DNA of 64,000 nucleotides from UKL13-3 sp044353855 (lineage in GTDB: Bacteria > Bacteroidota > Bacteroidia > UKL13-3), in NCBI GenBank assembly GCA_044353855.1, contig JBILBF010000004.1, forward strand, positions 1 to 64,000, given 5' to 3'. The translations under genes were made by a program, and so were the position numbers. Positions 42,631 through 51,806 of this stretch are shown here, piece after piece (the first letter of the stretch is position 1; every line of letters starts with the position of its first letter). A model generated the notes under the pieces. That model worked only from the letters and a program-made list of their open reading frames with translations, was not told the origin of the DNA and did not search any database.

Positions 42631-42983
42631 GATTGTATTTTGTTTGCTGTTTTGTTCATATCAATAGTAAATGCTTCCGACATTCATTTGGCAATTGATA
42701 GTGTTTGCCATTGAGTAGATTGAAGTGTTTTGGCAATGTAAACAATTTGCTTACCTTGATTACTATCAATACATCAATTGACTTTACTTGTTGTGTATGA
42801 ATATCTTTATATTCAACAAAAATCAATATTTTTTGGTTAACTAAAGCTAAATTGTTATCCAAATCTATTACGAGTTTTAAAAAGCAATCCTTTTGTGCAA
42901 CTATCTTCCTGATTTTGTGGGCGTATTAAGGCGGCATAAAATTAATCAAAAAAAATACTGTTAAAGTTAACAATTGCGTAACA

Positions 42984-43011
42984 TTGTGGTGGAGGTAAAA
43001 ATATATTTTTG
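42984..43011 (+). promoter_or_regulatory. Candidate promoter of the phosphate transporter gene
   Basis: TTG (42984-42986) is followed by 17 nt and TATTTTTG (43004-43011), fitting the Bacteroidota TTG-N17 to 23-TAnnTTTG form, 16 bp before the ATG at 43028. Confidence 0.45.
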
Positions 43012-43027
43012 CCGCAAATACATATAT

Positions 43028-44431
43028 ATGTTTGGTTTAGATCCTACACTTACTACATTACTTATTTTCTGTTTAATAGCAGCATTTGCATTCGAGTTTA
43101 TTAATGGTTTTCACGATACAGCCAATGCTGTAGCAACGGTTATCTATACTAACTCTTTAAAGCCCTGGGTAGCTGTTGCTTGGAGTGGTATTTGGAATGC
43201 AATTGGTGTATTTGCTGGAGGTATAACAGTAGCAGTTGGAATTACTAGTTTATTGCCTGTTGATGTTCTTACTGATGCCAATATTCATCATAGTATTGCT
43301 CTTATAATGTCAATTTTATTAACAGCAATTGTATGGAACTTAGGTACTTGGTATTTGGGTATACCTTGTTCCAGTTCGCATACACTTATAGGGTCAATTT
43401 TAGGAGTTGGTCTTGCATATTCATTAATTGCAGAAAATAAAAATGTTTCTTATGTAAATTGGAGCAAAGCATCAGATATTGGCTTGTCACTACTAGTTTC
43501 TCCTTTAGTTGGATTTAGTTTAGCCATTTTATTGATGTACATTTTACGTCAAGTGGTTAAAAACAAATCAATTTTTAAAGAACCCAATACTACGTTACCT
43601 CCTCCTTTTTGGATTAGAGCAATTTTACTTTTAACATGCACAGGTGTTAGTTTTTCACATGGAAGCAATGATGGGCAAAAAGGAGTTGGATTGGTGATGC
43701 TTATATTAATAGCTATTGTACCAAGTTATTTCGCTATTAATGGATCAACTGATATAGATGAATATAAGAAAAACTTAATATCTATTCAGTCAACAATGGC
43801 AAAAGTAGATCTTACTTTTATGAATAAATCTGATAGTTTTGAATGTGCAAAATTTAATTCATTAGTTGAGGGCTTAGATAATAAAATAGCTTATGCCAAA
43901 GAATTCGAATATTTAACTTCTAACGAAAAATTTGCTATTCGTAAAGATGTTATTTTGATTGGTAAATCGAGCAAAAAGATGTTGGAAAGTCCAGATATGA
44001 ACTTAAGTAACAACGACAAAAAAAGGCTAAAATCCCAAATTGCAGAATTAAAATCAGTAACTGATTATGCTCCAAATTGGGTAATATTATTTATTGCCAT
44101 AGCATTAGGTTTAGGAACGATGATTGGATGGAAACGAATTGTTAAAACTATTGGCGAAAAAATTGGTAAGCAACATCTTACCTATGCTCAAGGTGCTTCT
44201 GCAGAATTAGTTGCTGCAAGTACTATTGGGTTGTCAACGTATTTTGGTTTGCCAGTTAGTACTACCCAAGTATTATCATCGGGTATTGCAGGTAGTATGG
44301 TAGCTAGTAAAGGTGTTAAAAACTTACAGCCAGCTACTATTAAAAGTATTGCTATTGCTTGGATTTTGACTTTACCTTTTACAATAATTATGGCTGGTGG
44401 TTTATTCCTTCTTTTCAGATTGATACTTTAA
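43028..44431 (+). CDS. pit: PiT-family inorganic phosphate transporter
   Basis: 467 residues from the ATG at 43028 (MFGLDPTLTTLLI). The PiT signatures FEFINGFHDTANAVATVI at the N-terminus and GASAELVAASTIGLSTYFGL with PVSTTQVLSSGI near the C-terminus are the two inverted PiT repeats. About ten TM helices surround a cytoplasmic loop of ~90 residues. The family imports phosphate with H+ or Na+. It converges with the OprP-like porin gene 8 bp away, forming a phosphate-uptake pair. Confidence 0.93.
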   Translation: MFGLDPTLTTLLIFCLIAAFAFEFINGFHDTANAVATVIYTNSLKPWVAVAWSGIWNAIGVFAGGITVAVGITSLLPVDVLTDANIHHSIALIMSILLTAIVWNLGTWYLGIPCSSSHTLIGSILGVGLAYSLIAENKNVSYVNWSKASDIGLSLLVSPLVGFSLAILLMYILRQVVKNKSIFKEPNTTLPPPFWIRAILLLTCTGVSFSHGSNDGQKGVGLVMLILIAIVPSYFAINGSTDIDEYKKNLISIQSTMAKVDLTFMNKSDSFECAKFNSLVEGLDNKIAYAKEFEYLTSNEKFAIRKDVILIGKSSKKMLESPDMNLSNNDKKRLKSQIAELKSVTDYAPNWVILFIAIALGLGTMIGWKRIVKTIGEKIGKQHLTYAQGASAELVAASTIGLSTYFGLPVSTTQVLSSGIAGSMVASKGVKNLQPATIKSIAIAWILTLPFTIIMAGGLFLLFRLIL

Positions 44432-44439
44432 AAGATTTA

Positions 44440-45618
44440 TTATATACCAATTTCCAACTGAAAGCGTAATTGCCAAAAATTCGTTTTACCAGCTCCAATT
44501 ATTTCATTGTAAGTAATATCTGATTGAAATTTTAATCGATGACCTTTAATGAATTTACCTACTACCATACTATATTGTTTTACTTGTTTTTCATAAGCTA
44601 TTGCTTTCGAATCAGGTAAAGTATTACTGTGTCGTCCACCTAACATCCAATTCTTTTTGAATAAGTAGGTTATATCACCCATATATCCATATCCAGTATA
44701 AACATATCTCTTAGTTTTACCATCAGCAGAAATTGTTAATGGATCATTGCTAATTCTTTTAATTAATTCTGAACTTATTGCCCATCCTTTATATTTAAAT
44801 AGCACATCACCACCAAAATTTTGATATGTTGCATCTCCATATAATTGTTGACCTAAAGTTCCTCCTGTTCGTGTTGTATTTATATTGTCTGCATAATGGC
44901 CAGCTATTGATAATTTAGGCTTGGGCTCTCTTTCTAAATCACCTTCAAAATAGTCGCCACCTTTAGTAAATTTGCCCAAAGGTTGAACTTCAATTCGTGT
45001 AGTATACATTAAACCAAAACTGCTTTTTGCCACATTTCTACCTTCTCCATTTGATATTGCCCCCCTCAAAATATAGTTTACTTGCCCAACCATATTATCA
45101 TAATATAATTGTATTCCAAAATCGCGGTCATTTGTAAATATAGCATTCACTGCTGATCGATCTGCAAATTGTAAATCTCCTGAAGAAACAATTCGTTGTC
45201 TGTTTCCCGGTAATTTAGTTTGCCCAACTCCTATGGTAAAATGACTTGTAGGTTTATAGAAGAACATAGCATCACGCACAATATTTGGATATTGTGTAAC
45301 ATCCCAATCCATATCACCTCTTGAAAAAGAAAGTTGTATGGCATAAGCAAATTTTGGATTGTACACATAACCATCAAATCGTAACCTAAGTCTTCTTACA
45401 ATCCATTCAAACTCTTTAACAGATAAATCTTCACTGTTTACTGAGCTCATAGCAACTCTGTTTTGCATTCTAAATCGTATGTTCAATGAAAATATACTAT
45501 CTCTAGGAGTAATACCTACGCCCTTCCCAAATGTAAAATAAGGCATTGGATTATCAGCTCCTTGTGACCAAACGTTATAACTTAAGAATAAAATAATAAG
45601 TAGTGAAGGTATTCTCAT
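44440..45618 (-). CDS. Phosphate-selective porin (OprO/OprP family)
   Basis: 392 residues. A signal peptide (SLLIILFLSYNVWSQ) is followed by a 16-strand-type barrel (FRMQNRVAMSSVNSED, RRLRLRFDGYVYNPKFAYAI, ending FWQLRFQLEIGI). RFDGYVYNPKF and VGQTKLPGNRQR are typical of the OprO/OprP group. The name implies anion or phosphate selectivity, supported here by the PiT transporter next door. Four TTAAC boxes with an ~11-bp period lie just upstream. Confidence 0.87.
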   Translation of the reverse strand: MRIPSLLIILFLSYNVWSQGADNPMPYFTFGKGVGITPRDSIFSLNIRFRMQNRVAMSSVNSEDLSVKEFEWIVRRLRLRFDGYVYNPKFAYAIQLSFSRGDMDWDVTQYPNIVRDAMFFYKPTSHFTIGVGQTKLPGNRQRIVSSGDLQFADRSAVNAIFTNDRDFGIQLYYDNMVGQVNYILRGAISNGEGRNVAKSSFGLMYTTRIEVQPLGKFTKGGDYFEGDLEREPKPKLSIAGHYADNINTTRTGGTLGQQLYGDATYQNFGGDVLFKYKGWAISSELIKRISNDPLTISADGKTKRYVYTGYGYMGDITYLFKKNWMLGGRHSNTLPDSKAIAYEKQVKQYSMVVGKFIKGHRLKFQSDITYNEIIGAGKTNFWQLRFQLEIGI

Positions 45619-45629
45619 AAAGATTAAAT

Positions 45630-45666
45630 TTAACGCGAATTAACATTAATTTAACATTAATTTAAC
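45630..45666 (-). promoter_or_regulatory. Pho-box-like tandem repeats upstream of the porin
   Basis: TTAAC begins at 45630, 45640, 45651 and 45662, spacings 10, 11 and 11. Read on the gene strand, GTTAAATTAAT is repeated twice, followed by two degenerate units. Classical Pho boxes are also 11-bp direct repeats, though of different sequence. The position 12-48 bp upstream of a phosphate-porin gene suits a PhoB-type regulator. This is inference from spacing and context. Confidence 0.45.
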
Positions 45667-45701
45667 GAATAAATTTCCGATTATTTAACCTAAAATAAGT
45701 A

Positions 45702-46286
45702 TTAGATACTCTTAAATAATCTATGCAATTGTAGTACTTGGGGTATAACCAATTCCTGTTCATCATTTTTTAGTTCATATTGGGCATGTTTGAGTTTTTC
45801 TTCTTGCGAAAACTGATTTTGCATTCTGTTTAATACAGCCTCTCGGCTAATGCCATCTCTTTCAATAACCCTTTGAATACGTAACTCTTCAGGAGCAGTA
45901 ACTACGATTACTTCATCCAATTGTTTATACGAATCGCTTTCAAACATCAATGCGGCTTCTTTAATTACATAATGAGTTCGCTGGTTATTGCACCATTCTT
46001 CAAAATCATTGAAAATAGCAGGATGGACCAACGCATTTAGTTGGGTTAAGATAGTTTTATCTGTAAAAGCAATTGCTGAAATATGTTTTCGGTTCAACTC
46101 TCCAGACGCGGAGTAAGCTTCGTTGCCAAAAAGTTTTGTGATATTTTGTATTAAAGTAGGGGAGGTTACCATTAATAATTTCGCCCTGGTATCGGCATCG
46201 TATACAGGCACACCCAATGCTGCAAATACTTGCGTTACGGTGCTTTTACCGCTACCAATACAACCTGTAATGCCTATTTTTTTCAT
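45702..46286 (-). CDS. coaE: Dephospho-CoA kinase
   Basis: 194 residues. The P-loop GCIGSGKSTV (residues 7-16), the DADTRAKLL acceptor region and EAALMFESDSYKQLDEVIVV match CoaE. It phosphorylates dephospho-CoA in the last step of CoA synthesis. It heads a short core-gene run with yajC, DUF1573 and nusB on the same strand. Confidence 0.95.
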   Translation of the reverse strand: MKKIGITGCIGSGKSTVTQVFAALGVPVYDADTRAKLLMVTSPTLIQNITKLFGNEAYSASGELNRKHISAIAFTDKTILTQLNALVHPAIFNDFEEWCNNQRTHYVIKEAALMFESDSYKQLDEVIVVTAPEELRIQRVIERDGISREAVLNRMQNQFSQEEKLKHAQYELKNDEQELVIPQVLQLHRLFKSI

Positions 46287-46333
46287 TTATTTTAGATCAT
46301 GGTTAATGGATCATGGTTTTCCTAAAAAAGGAA

Positions 46334-46375
46334 ATGGTTCATAGTATAGCAGATGATGCTATGAACTATGAACCA
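46334..46375. repeat. Long near-perfect palindrome between coaE and yajC
   Basis: ATGGTTCATAGT (46334-46345) pairs with ACTATGAACCAT (46364-46375), with inner TAGCA/TGCTA also pairing. There is no T run, so it is not a standard terminator. Two GATCATGG copies precede it (46299-46320). Confidence 0.7.
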
Positions 46376-46386
46376 TTAACTAGGAT

Positions 46387-46704
46387 CTATTTCTTAGCAG
46401 GTGCGTTTAACGCTTGTGAGGCTTCCATTGAAATGGCTGTTCTATCCATTTTAAGGCGAGTACCTTCAGTATTTAACACAAAAGTAGTATCCATTAATTT
46501 TTCAATTTTGCCATGCATGCCACCTATTGTAATAACGTTATCGCCTTCTTTTAATGCTTCTCTAAACTTTTTTTGGAGTTTGGTTTTTTTCATTTGAGGG
46601 TAAATCATGAAGAAGTAAAATACCACCATGATTAAAATTAACGGTAGAAAAGAAGCAATTCCTCCACCTTGTTGAGCCATTAATAGAATGTTTAAAAGTT
46701 TCAT
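46387..46704 (-). CDS. yajC: Preprotein translocase subunit YajC
   Basis: 105 residues. One N-terminal TM helix (SFLPLILIMVVFYFFMIYPQ) is followed by the YajC domain with KKFREALKEGDNVITIGGMH and GKIEKLMDTTFVL. YajC associates with SecDF and assists protein export at the inner membrane. Confidence 0.95.
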   Translation of the reverse strand: MKLLNILLMAQQGGGIASFLPLILIMVVFYFFMIYPQMKKTKLQKKFREALKEGDNVITIGGMHGKIEKLMDTTFVLNTEGTRLKMDRTAISMEASQALNAPAKK

Positions 46705-46734
46705 TGTTGTGTATGTTTAGTTGGTTTTAGTGAA

Positions 46735-47223
46735 TTAGTGAATGGGTGAGTTTTGTGTTTGTGTTCCTGGCTTAGGATTGATAAATCCTTTGATGGTTAG
46801 TATGGTTTCCAAAGGGATAGTGTTTGCTGTAACGGTCACTGTTTTTTCAAAAGCATCCAAACGGTAATCGCTGTTAAACTTTACTTTAATCATTCCTTGT
46901 TCTCCAGGCTTTATGGGTTCTTTTGAATATTGAGGTACAGTGCAGCCACAACTTGCATTGGCATTGGTAATTAGTAAATCTTGTTTACCTATATTGATAA
47001 ATTTAAAACTATATTCAGCTTGTTCACCTTGTGTAATCGTACCGAAATCGTATTTTATTTTTTCAAATGAGATTGCTGCTCCTTCTGTTAATGTTGATGA
47101 ATCAGTTGGGTTTATTGCAGATGCAGGGTTGTTTACAATGTCTGTAGTTACTTTTTTAGGCTTATTGTCGCTACACGATAGTAATAATGCACTAAAAATA
47201 ATTGAATAAATTAAGTTTTTCAT
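46735..47223 (-). CDS. DUF1573 lipoprotein
   Basis: 162 residues. The lipoprotein signal is SIIFSALLLSCSD. The DUF1573 domain is marked by YDFGTITQGEQAEYSFKFIN and the hallmark NASCGCTVPQYSKEPIKPGE. It is an immunoglobulin-like (ASPM/Hydin-like) fold. Role is unknown; the gene order yajC-DUF1573-nusB is frequent in Bacteroidota. Confidence 0.92.
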   Translation of the reverse strand: MKNLIYSIIFSALLLSCSDNKPKKVTTDIVNNPASAINPTDSSTLTEGAAISFEKIKYDFGTITQGEQAEYSFKFINIGKQDLLITNANASCGCTVPQYSKEPIKPGEQGMIKVKFNSDYRLDAFEKTVTVTANTIPLETILTIKGFINPKPGTQTQNSPIH

Positions 47224-47249
47224 GGTCGTTAAATTATATGTTAAAGTGA

Positions 47250-48194
47250 TTATTCCATTAAACCCCTACCTTGTTTATTAATTTTGTTTTGTTTCCGTAA
47301 CTCAATTTGAACTTTATCCAATACACCATTTATAAATCCATGGCTATTAGGTGTGCTGTATAATTTTGCAAGTTCTAAATACTCATTGATACTAACTTTT
47401 ACAGGAATTTCGGGAAAGAAAAGGATTTCACACAATGACATTTTCATTAAAATTAAATCAATAACAGCAATTCGATCTGTTTCCCAGTTTTTGGTTTTAT
47501 CGCCAATTAATGTTGTAAGCTCCTCATCTTGCTCAACTGTTTTTCGGAATAATGCTATCATAAAAGCTTCATCATCGGGAGTAGCTTTTTCATCTGTAAT
47601 GATAAAATCTGCTGTTCCGTTTTCATCCATCAAACTAATAGATTTTAACAAAGCATTGGTTACCAATACCTGGTCATCATCCCAGTTCATAAATTGTTCT
47701 TCCATGTACTGTTCAAACAATTCACTTTCAGCTATAAAAATTTGATAGATTTCTGATAAAATTTTACGGTCTTCATTAAAAGAATGGTGAGGTTTTTTAT
47801 TGTAGGCAGTAAAGGCTTCGTTTTGTTGCAAGTCGGACCAACTATTTTTGAATAAGTCAGTTGTACCTGTCCACTTTAACTTTAAGTCTTTCATTTTTGT
47901 GTTAATCACTTCCGATTTTTCGAGCAATGCAATACACTTGTTATTGTGCATTGCTTGTAAAGGAGTGATTATATCATCTGTAGGAAAATACTTAGAAGTT
48001 TGAATATCTAATTCTTTATCGATATAAAACCTGAATTCAGCAGGTAGCGAAAGCAAATAAATATATAATTCGAAAGCTCTATCTATGCTTTTAAGCATAG
48101 CTCTTTCATGCGTAGTGCGATTAGGTTGTTGATCCTGATAATAAGCATACAATGCTTGTAGTACTTTTATTCGCAAAAATCTTCTGTTAAACAT
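47250..48194 (-). CDS. nusB: Transcription antitermination factor NusB
   Basis: 314 residues. The N-terminus RRFLRIKVLQALYAYYQ is NusB-like. The diagnostic C-terminal half includes WETDRIAVIDLILMKMSLCE, the EIPVKVSINEYLELAKLYST segment and FINGVLDKVQ. NusB in this phylum carries a long middle insertion, which explains the length. It joins the antitermination complex on rRNA transcripts. Confidence 0.94.
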   Translation of the reverse strand: MFNRRFLRIKVLQALYAYYQDQQPNRTTHERAMLKSIDRAFELYIYLLSLPAEFRFYIDKELDIQTSKYFPTDDIITPLQAMHNNKCIALLEKSEVINTKMKDLKLKWTGTTDLFKNSWSDLQQNEAFTAYNKKPHHSFNEDRKILSEIYQIFIAESELFEQYMEEQFMNWDDDQVLVTNALLKSISLMDENGTADFIITDEKATPDDEAFMIALFRKTVEQDEELTTLIGDKTKNWETDRIAVIDLILMKMSLCEILFFPEIPVKVSINEYLELAKLYSTPNSHGFINGVLDKVQIELRKQNKINKQGRGLME

Positions 48195-48322
48195 GAAAAG
48201 AACCTTTTTTTTAGTTTTGTTGTTTGTGATGATTGAACAATTAATAATGTGTAATGAATAATTACATGGGTATTAATGTTAATCGTAAATTATTTTCGAG
48301 TATCGTTTCTTGTTTTAACAGA

Positions 48323-48360
48323 AACGAATAATGAATATAATTAATTACTCATTATTCGTT
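48323..48360. repeat. Perfect 12-bp-arm palindrome downstream of the dehydrogenase
   Basis: AACGAATAATGA (48323-48334) is the exact reverse complement of TCATTATTCGTT (48349-48360), with a 14-base AT-rich loop. It lies 9 bp beyond the dehydrogenase stop and may act as its terminator hairpin, though no strong T run follows. Confidence 0.6.
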
Positions 48361-48369
48361 TTAAATTGT

Positions 48370-49446
48370 CTAGTATGTTGCTTTAACACTTCTCATGTCA
48401 GCAATACGTTTTTCAGCTAATTCAGTTGCTGCACGTTGAGTATGAATTTTTTTAGCAGCAGCTTCATTGTAAATGCGCAATGTAACATCATAAATATTTT
48501 CTGTGTTACGCATTGCGGTTTCACGGTTGTAACCAATATGTTCTTGGTATACATTAATCAATCCACCAGCATTAATTAAAAAATCAGGAGCATATGCAAT
48601 TCCTTTTTCAATTAATAAAGGACCATGTATATTTTCATCGGCCAATTGATTATTGGCGGCACCTGCCACAACAGCACATTTTAATTTGTTGATGTTTTCG
48701 GTGTTTAATATTGCACCCATTGCACAGGGTGCAAAAATATCTACATCTAGACTATAAATATCATCTCCTTTAACAACTGTTGCTCCAAACTCTTTTGCAT
48801 AGTGTGATAATACACTTTCATTGATATCGCTGATAAATAAAGTAGCGCCTTCTGCATGTAATCTTTCAATTAGGTGACCACCAACTTTACCTATTCCTTG
48901 AACAGCAATTTTTTTACCACTCAAACTATCTTTTCCCCATACATGTTGCGCTGAAGCTTTCATTCCCATGTAGGTACCATATGCAGTAACAGGAGAAGGG
49001 TCTCCACCACCACCCATAGATTCTGGAAGTCCAACAACATAATCAGTTTCCATGTTCACATATTCCATATCTTTTGTTGTGGTATTCACATCCTCAGCAG
49101 TAATGTATTTTCCATGTAGGTTTTCAACAAAACGACCAAATTTACGCATAAGCGCCTCTGTTTTAATTGTTTTGGCATCTCCAATAATAACTGCTTTGGC
49201 GCCACCTAAATTTAAACCAGAAATGGCAGCTTTGTAAGTCATTCCACGGGATAATCTCAATACATCATTGATAGCTTCAGCATCTGATGCGTAATTCCAA
49301 ACCCGAGTACCGCCTAAACCAGGACCTAATACCGTATTGTGAATAGCAATAATTGCCTTTAAGCCAGTGTGATTGTCTTGACAAAATACCAATTGTTCAT
49401 GATCATAAGTTGTTAGCTGACTGAAAATGTCTGTTTGTATTGACAT
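48370..49446 (-). CDS. Glu/Leu/Phe/Val dehydrogenase (leucine-dehydrogenase type)
   Basis: 358 residues. The substrate-binding domain has RLSRGMTYKAAISGLNLGGA with the catalytic Lys. The NAD-binding domain has VQGIGKVGGHLIERL. The length and the GGGGDPSPVTAYG loop fit leucine or branched-chain dehydrogenases rather than the longer glutamate enzymes. It oxidatively deaminates a branched amino acid, or works in reverse for synthesis. Confidence 0.92.
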   Translation of the reverse strand: MSIQTDIFSQLTTYDHEQLVFCQDNHTGLKAIIAIHNTVLGPGLGGTRVWNYASDAEAINDVLRLSRGMTYKAAISGLNLGGAKAVIIGDAKTIKTEALMRKFGRFVENLHGKYITAEDVNTTTKDMEYVNMETDYVVGLPESMGGGGDPSPVTAYGTYMGMKASAQHVWGKDSLSGKKIAVQGIGKVGGHLIERLHAEGATLFISDINESVLSHYAKEFGATVVKGDDIYSLDVDIFAPCAMGAILNTENINKLKCAVVAGAANNQLADENIHGPLLIEKGIAYAPDFLINAGGLINVYQEHIGYNRETAMRNTENIYDVTLRIYNEAAAKKIHTQRAATELAEKRIADMRSVKATY

Positions 49447-49529
49447 AGTTTTTTGTATTACGGTTATTTAATTGAAGTTTGCAAAAGTAATTCAAAATTC
49501 GATATTTCATAAAACTTGAAAACAATCAG

Positions 49530-51314
49530 TTGAAAGCTCTCAAACATCTTCATAAATACTTTTACAAGTATAAAGTAAGGTTCATATTAGGTTTGTTATT
49601 TGTAACAGCCTCCAATTTGTTTGCTGTTTTTCCAGCGCAAGCTGTTCGAATCGCAATAGATTTAGTACAAGAGAATTTGTATATGTATAACTTATTTGCA
49701 GGTTCTATATTGCAAGTTGAGGTATACAAACAGCTAGAATACATCATACTCTATTTTGCAGCAATCATCGTTTTTTTTGCATTGGTAAAAGGTTTTTTTA
49801 TGTACTTAATGCGTCAAACATTAATTGTAATGAGCCGCTTAGTAGAATATGATTTAAAGAACGAAATATTTAACCATTACCAACAATTATCCCTATCGTT
49901 TTACCGTAAAAACAATACGGGTGATTTAATGGCTAGGATAAGTGAAGATGTTGGTCGAGTAAGAATGTATATTGGACCAGCAGTGATGTATTTAATGAAT
50001 TTATCTGTAACAATAATTCTTGTATTGTGGGCTATGTTTTCGGTTAATGTAAAGCTTACGTTTTTGGTTTTGCTTCCACTTCCTATCTTATCATTTACCA
50101 TTTTTAAAGTAAATAATATAATAAATAAACGCAGTGATGCTATTCAAGAACAGCTTAGTAAACTTACGTCTTTTGTTCAAGAGGCATTTTCGGGAATCAG
50201 GGTTTTAAAAGCATTTGCTGTAGAAAATGATTCGAGAGCTGAATTTGAAAAGCTTACTGATGACTATTACAACCGATCAATGAATATGGCAAAAGTGGAT
50301 GCCATGTTTTTTCCCTTAATGGTTTTTTTAACTGGAATGAGCACTCTTTTAACAATTGCAATTGGGGGAATGATGGTGATAAATGGCGAGATTACAATTG
50401 GTAATATTGCTGAATTTATACTCTATGTAAATATGTTAACTTGGCCTGTAACAAGTTTAGGGTATACTTCTTCACTCATTCAACGAGCAGCAGTGTCTCA
50501 AAAACGTATCAATGAGTTTTTACAAACATCACCTGATATTATCATGCATACCAATGAGGTAGCAAACTTTGAAAAGGAGATTCGTTTTGACAATGTAAGT
50601 TTTTCTTATGAAGGAAAAACTCAAAACGCACTCACTACCATTTCATTTGTCATTCCCAAAGGAAAAACAATCGCTATTTTAGGGTCTACAGGATCTGGTA
50701 AAACTACCATTGTACAGTTATTGTTACGCATGATGGATGTCAATCAAGGGAAAATAACGATTGATGATGTTGACTTAAAAAACATAAACATAAAGTTGTT
50801 TAAAGATAAAATTGGATATGCTCCTCAAGATGTTTTCATGTTTTCGGATAGTATTGCTCATAATATTTCTTTTGGACTTAACGCAGATGCTGAAAATGTG
50901 GAGGCTCGAATAGTAGAAGCCGCAACCAACGCAGCCTTAATGGAATCTGTACAAGGTTTTAAATTGGGGTTAAATACCGTTGTTGGCGAGCGTGGAATTA
51001 CCCTTTCGGGAGGGCAAAAGCAACGTGTGAGCATTGCAAGGGCTCTTATTAAAAACCCTGAGATATTAATATTTGATGATTGTTTATCGGCCGTTGATAC
51101 CAAAACTGAATCGGAAATTTTAGGGAATTTAAAACGGATCATGAAAGGCAAAACAGCTATAATAATTAGCCATAGGGTTTCAGCTGTAAAAGATGCTGAT
51201 TTAATATTGGTTTTGAATGAAGGTACGATAGTAGAAACTGGAACCCATATTGAATTATTGGCCAAAAAGACAAAATATGCAGAATTATACCAAAGTCAGC
51301 TTATTGAAGATTGA
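49530..51314 (+). CDS. ABC exporter with Asp in the Walker B catalytic position
   Basis: 594 residues from a TTG start at 49530, since no suitable ATG is near. Six TM helices precede the ATPase: Walker A GSTGSGKTTIVQLL, signature LSGGQKQRVSIARAL, Walker B ILIFDDCLSAVD and H-loop ISHRVSAV. The residue after the Walker B Asp is Asp instead of Glu. That substitution is common in the MdlA/YheI-like exporter branch and in subunits of heterodimers. The other ABC gene in the window has the canonical Glu. It is divergent from the dehydrogenase gene. Confidence 0.9.
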   Translation: MKALKHLHKYFYKYKVRFILGLLFVTASNLFAVFPAQAVRIAIDLVQENLYMYNLFAGSILQVEVYKQLEYIILYFAAIIVFFALVKGFFMYLMRQTLIVMSRLVEYDLKNEIFNHYQQLSLSFYRKNNTGDLMARISEDVGRVRMYIGPAVMYLMNLSVTIILVLWAMFSVNVKLTFLVLLPLPILSFTIFKVNNIINKRSDAIQEQLSKLTSFVQEAFSGIRVLKAFAVENDSRAEFEKLTDDYYNRSMNMAKVDAMFFPLMVFLTGMSTLLTIAIGGMMVINGEITIGNIAEFILYVNMLTWPVTSLGYTSSLIQRAAVSQKRINEFLQTSPDIIMHTNEVANFEKEIRFDNVSFSYEGKTQNALTTISFVIPKGKTIAILGSTGSGKTTIVQLLLRMMDVNQGKITIDDVDLKNINIKLFKDKIGYAPQDVFMFSDSIAHNISFGLNADAENVEARIVEAATNAALMESVQGFKLGLNTVVGERGITLSGGQKQRVSIARALIKNPEILIFDDCLSAVDTKTESEILGNLKRIMKGKTAIIISHRVSAVKDADLILVLNEGTIVETGTHIELLAKKTKYAELYQSQLIED

Positions 51315-51438
51315 ACGATTAAGGCTTAATTACCTCATTTTTAATAACGTTAGAGAAGTTTAAAATATATTTTGAAAAATACCAATCATGCTCTATTTTG
51401 CTCCAAATTTAACCAAGCACAAAACTTAGATAAACCAC

Positions 51439-51765
51439 ATGGAGGATTACAACAAAGACGACAGACAAGAGATTTATTCTAAAAAAATCAGAGCAGGAAA
51501 GCGAACGTATTTTTTTGATGTAAAATCAACAAAAGGAAACGATTACTTTATTACGATTACCGAAAGTAAAAAAAGATTTGAAGATGGTAGTTTTGTGAAA
51601 CATAAAATCTTTTTATACAAAGAAGATTTTAATAAATTTGCAGAGGCATTAACAGAAACGGTACAGTATGTAAAAACAGAATTAATGCCTGAGTATAATT
51701 TTGAAGAGTTTAGCCGAGAAAACTATACTCCTGAAACACATTCTGAAAATAAAGAAACAGCATAA
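51439..51765 (+). CDS. DUF3276 (PUR-alpha-like) nucleic-acid-binding protein
   Basis: 108 residues. RAGKRTYFFDVKSTKGNDYF and ITESKKRFEDGSFVKHKIFL form the PUR-type beta-beta-beta-alpha unit, and the tail is acidic. DUF3276 proteins are conserved small single-strand nucleic-acid binders in Bacteroidota. The exact target is not known. Confidence 0.93.
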   Translation: MEDYNKDDRQEIYSKKIRAGKRTYFFDVKSTKGNDYFITITESKKRFEDGSFVKHKIFLYKEDFNKFAEALTETVQYVKTELMPEYNFEEFSRENYTPETHSENKETA

Positions 51766-51806
51766 CAAAAAAAATATCAATTTTAAAACTTAACCAACAA
51801 ACAAAA

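Noticed and set aside
42656..42862. A 68-codon minus-strand reading frame upstream of the phosphate transporter
   Set aside because: No family features, no start context, and unusual composition; most likely chance.
49530..51314. Loss of ATPase activity because of Asp instead of Glu after the Walker B Asp
   Set aside because: The same change is normal in one branch of ABC exporters, so it is noted but not taken as a defect.
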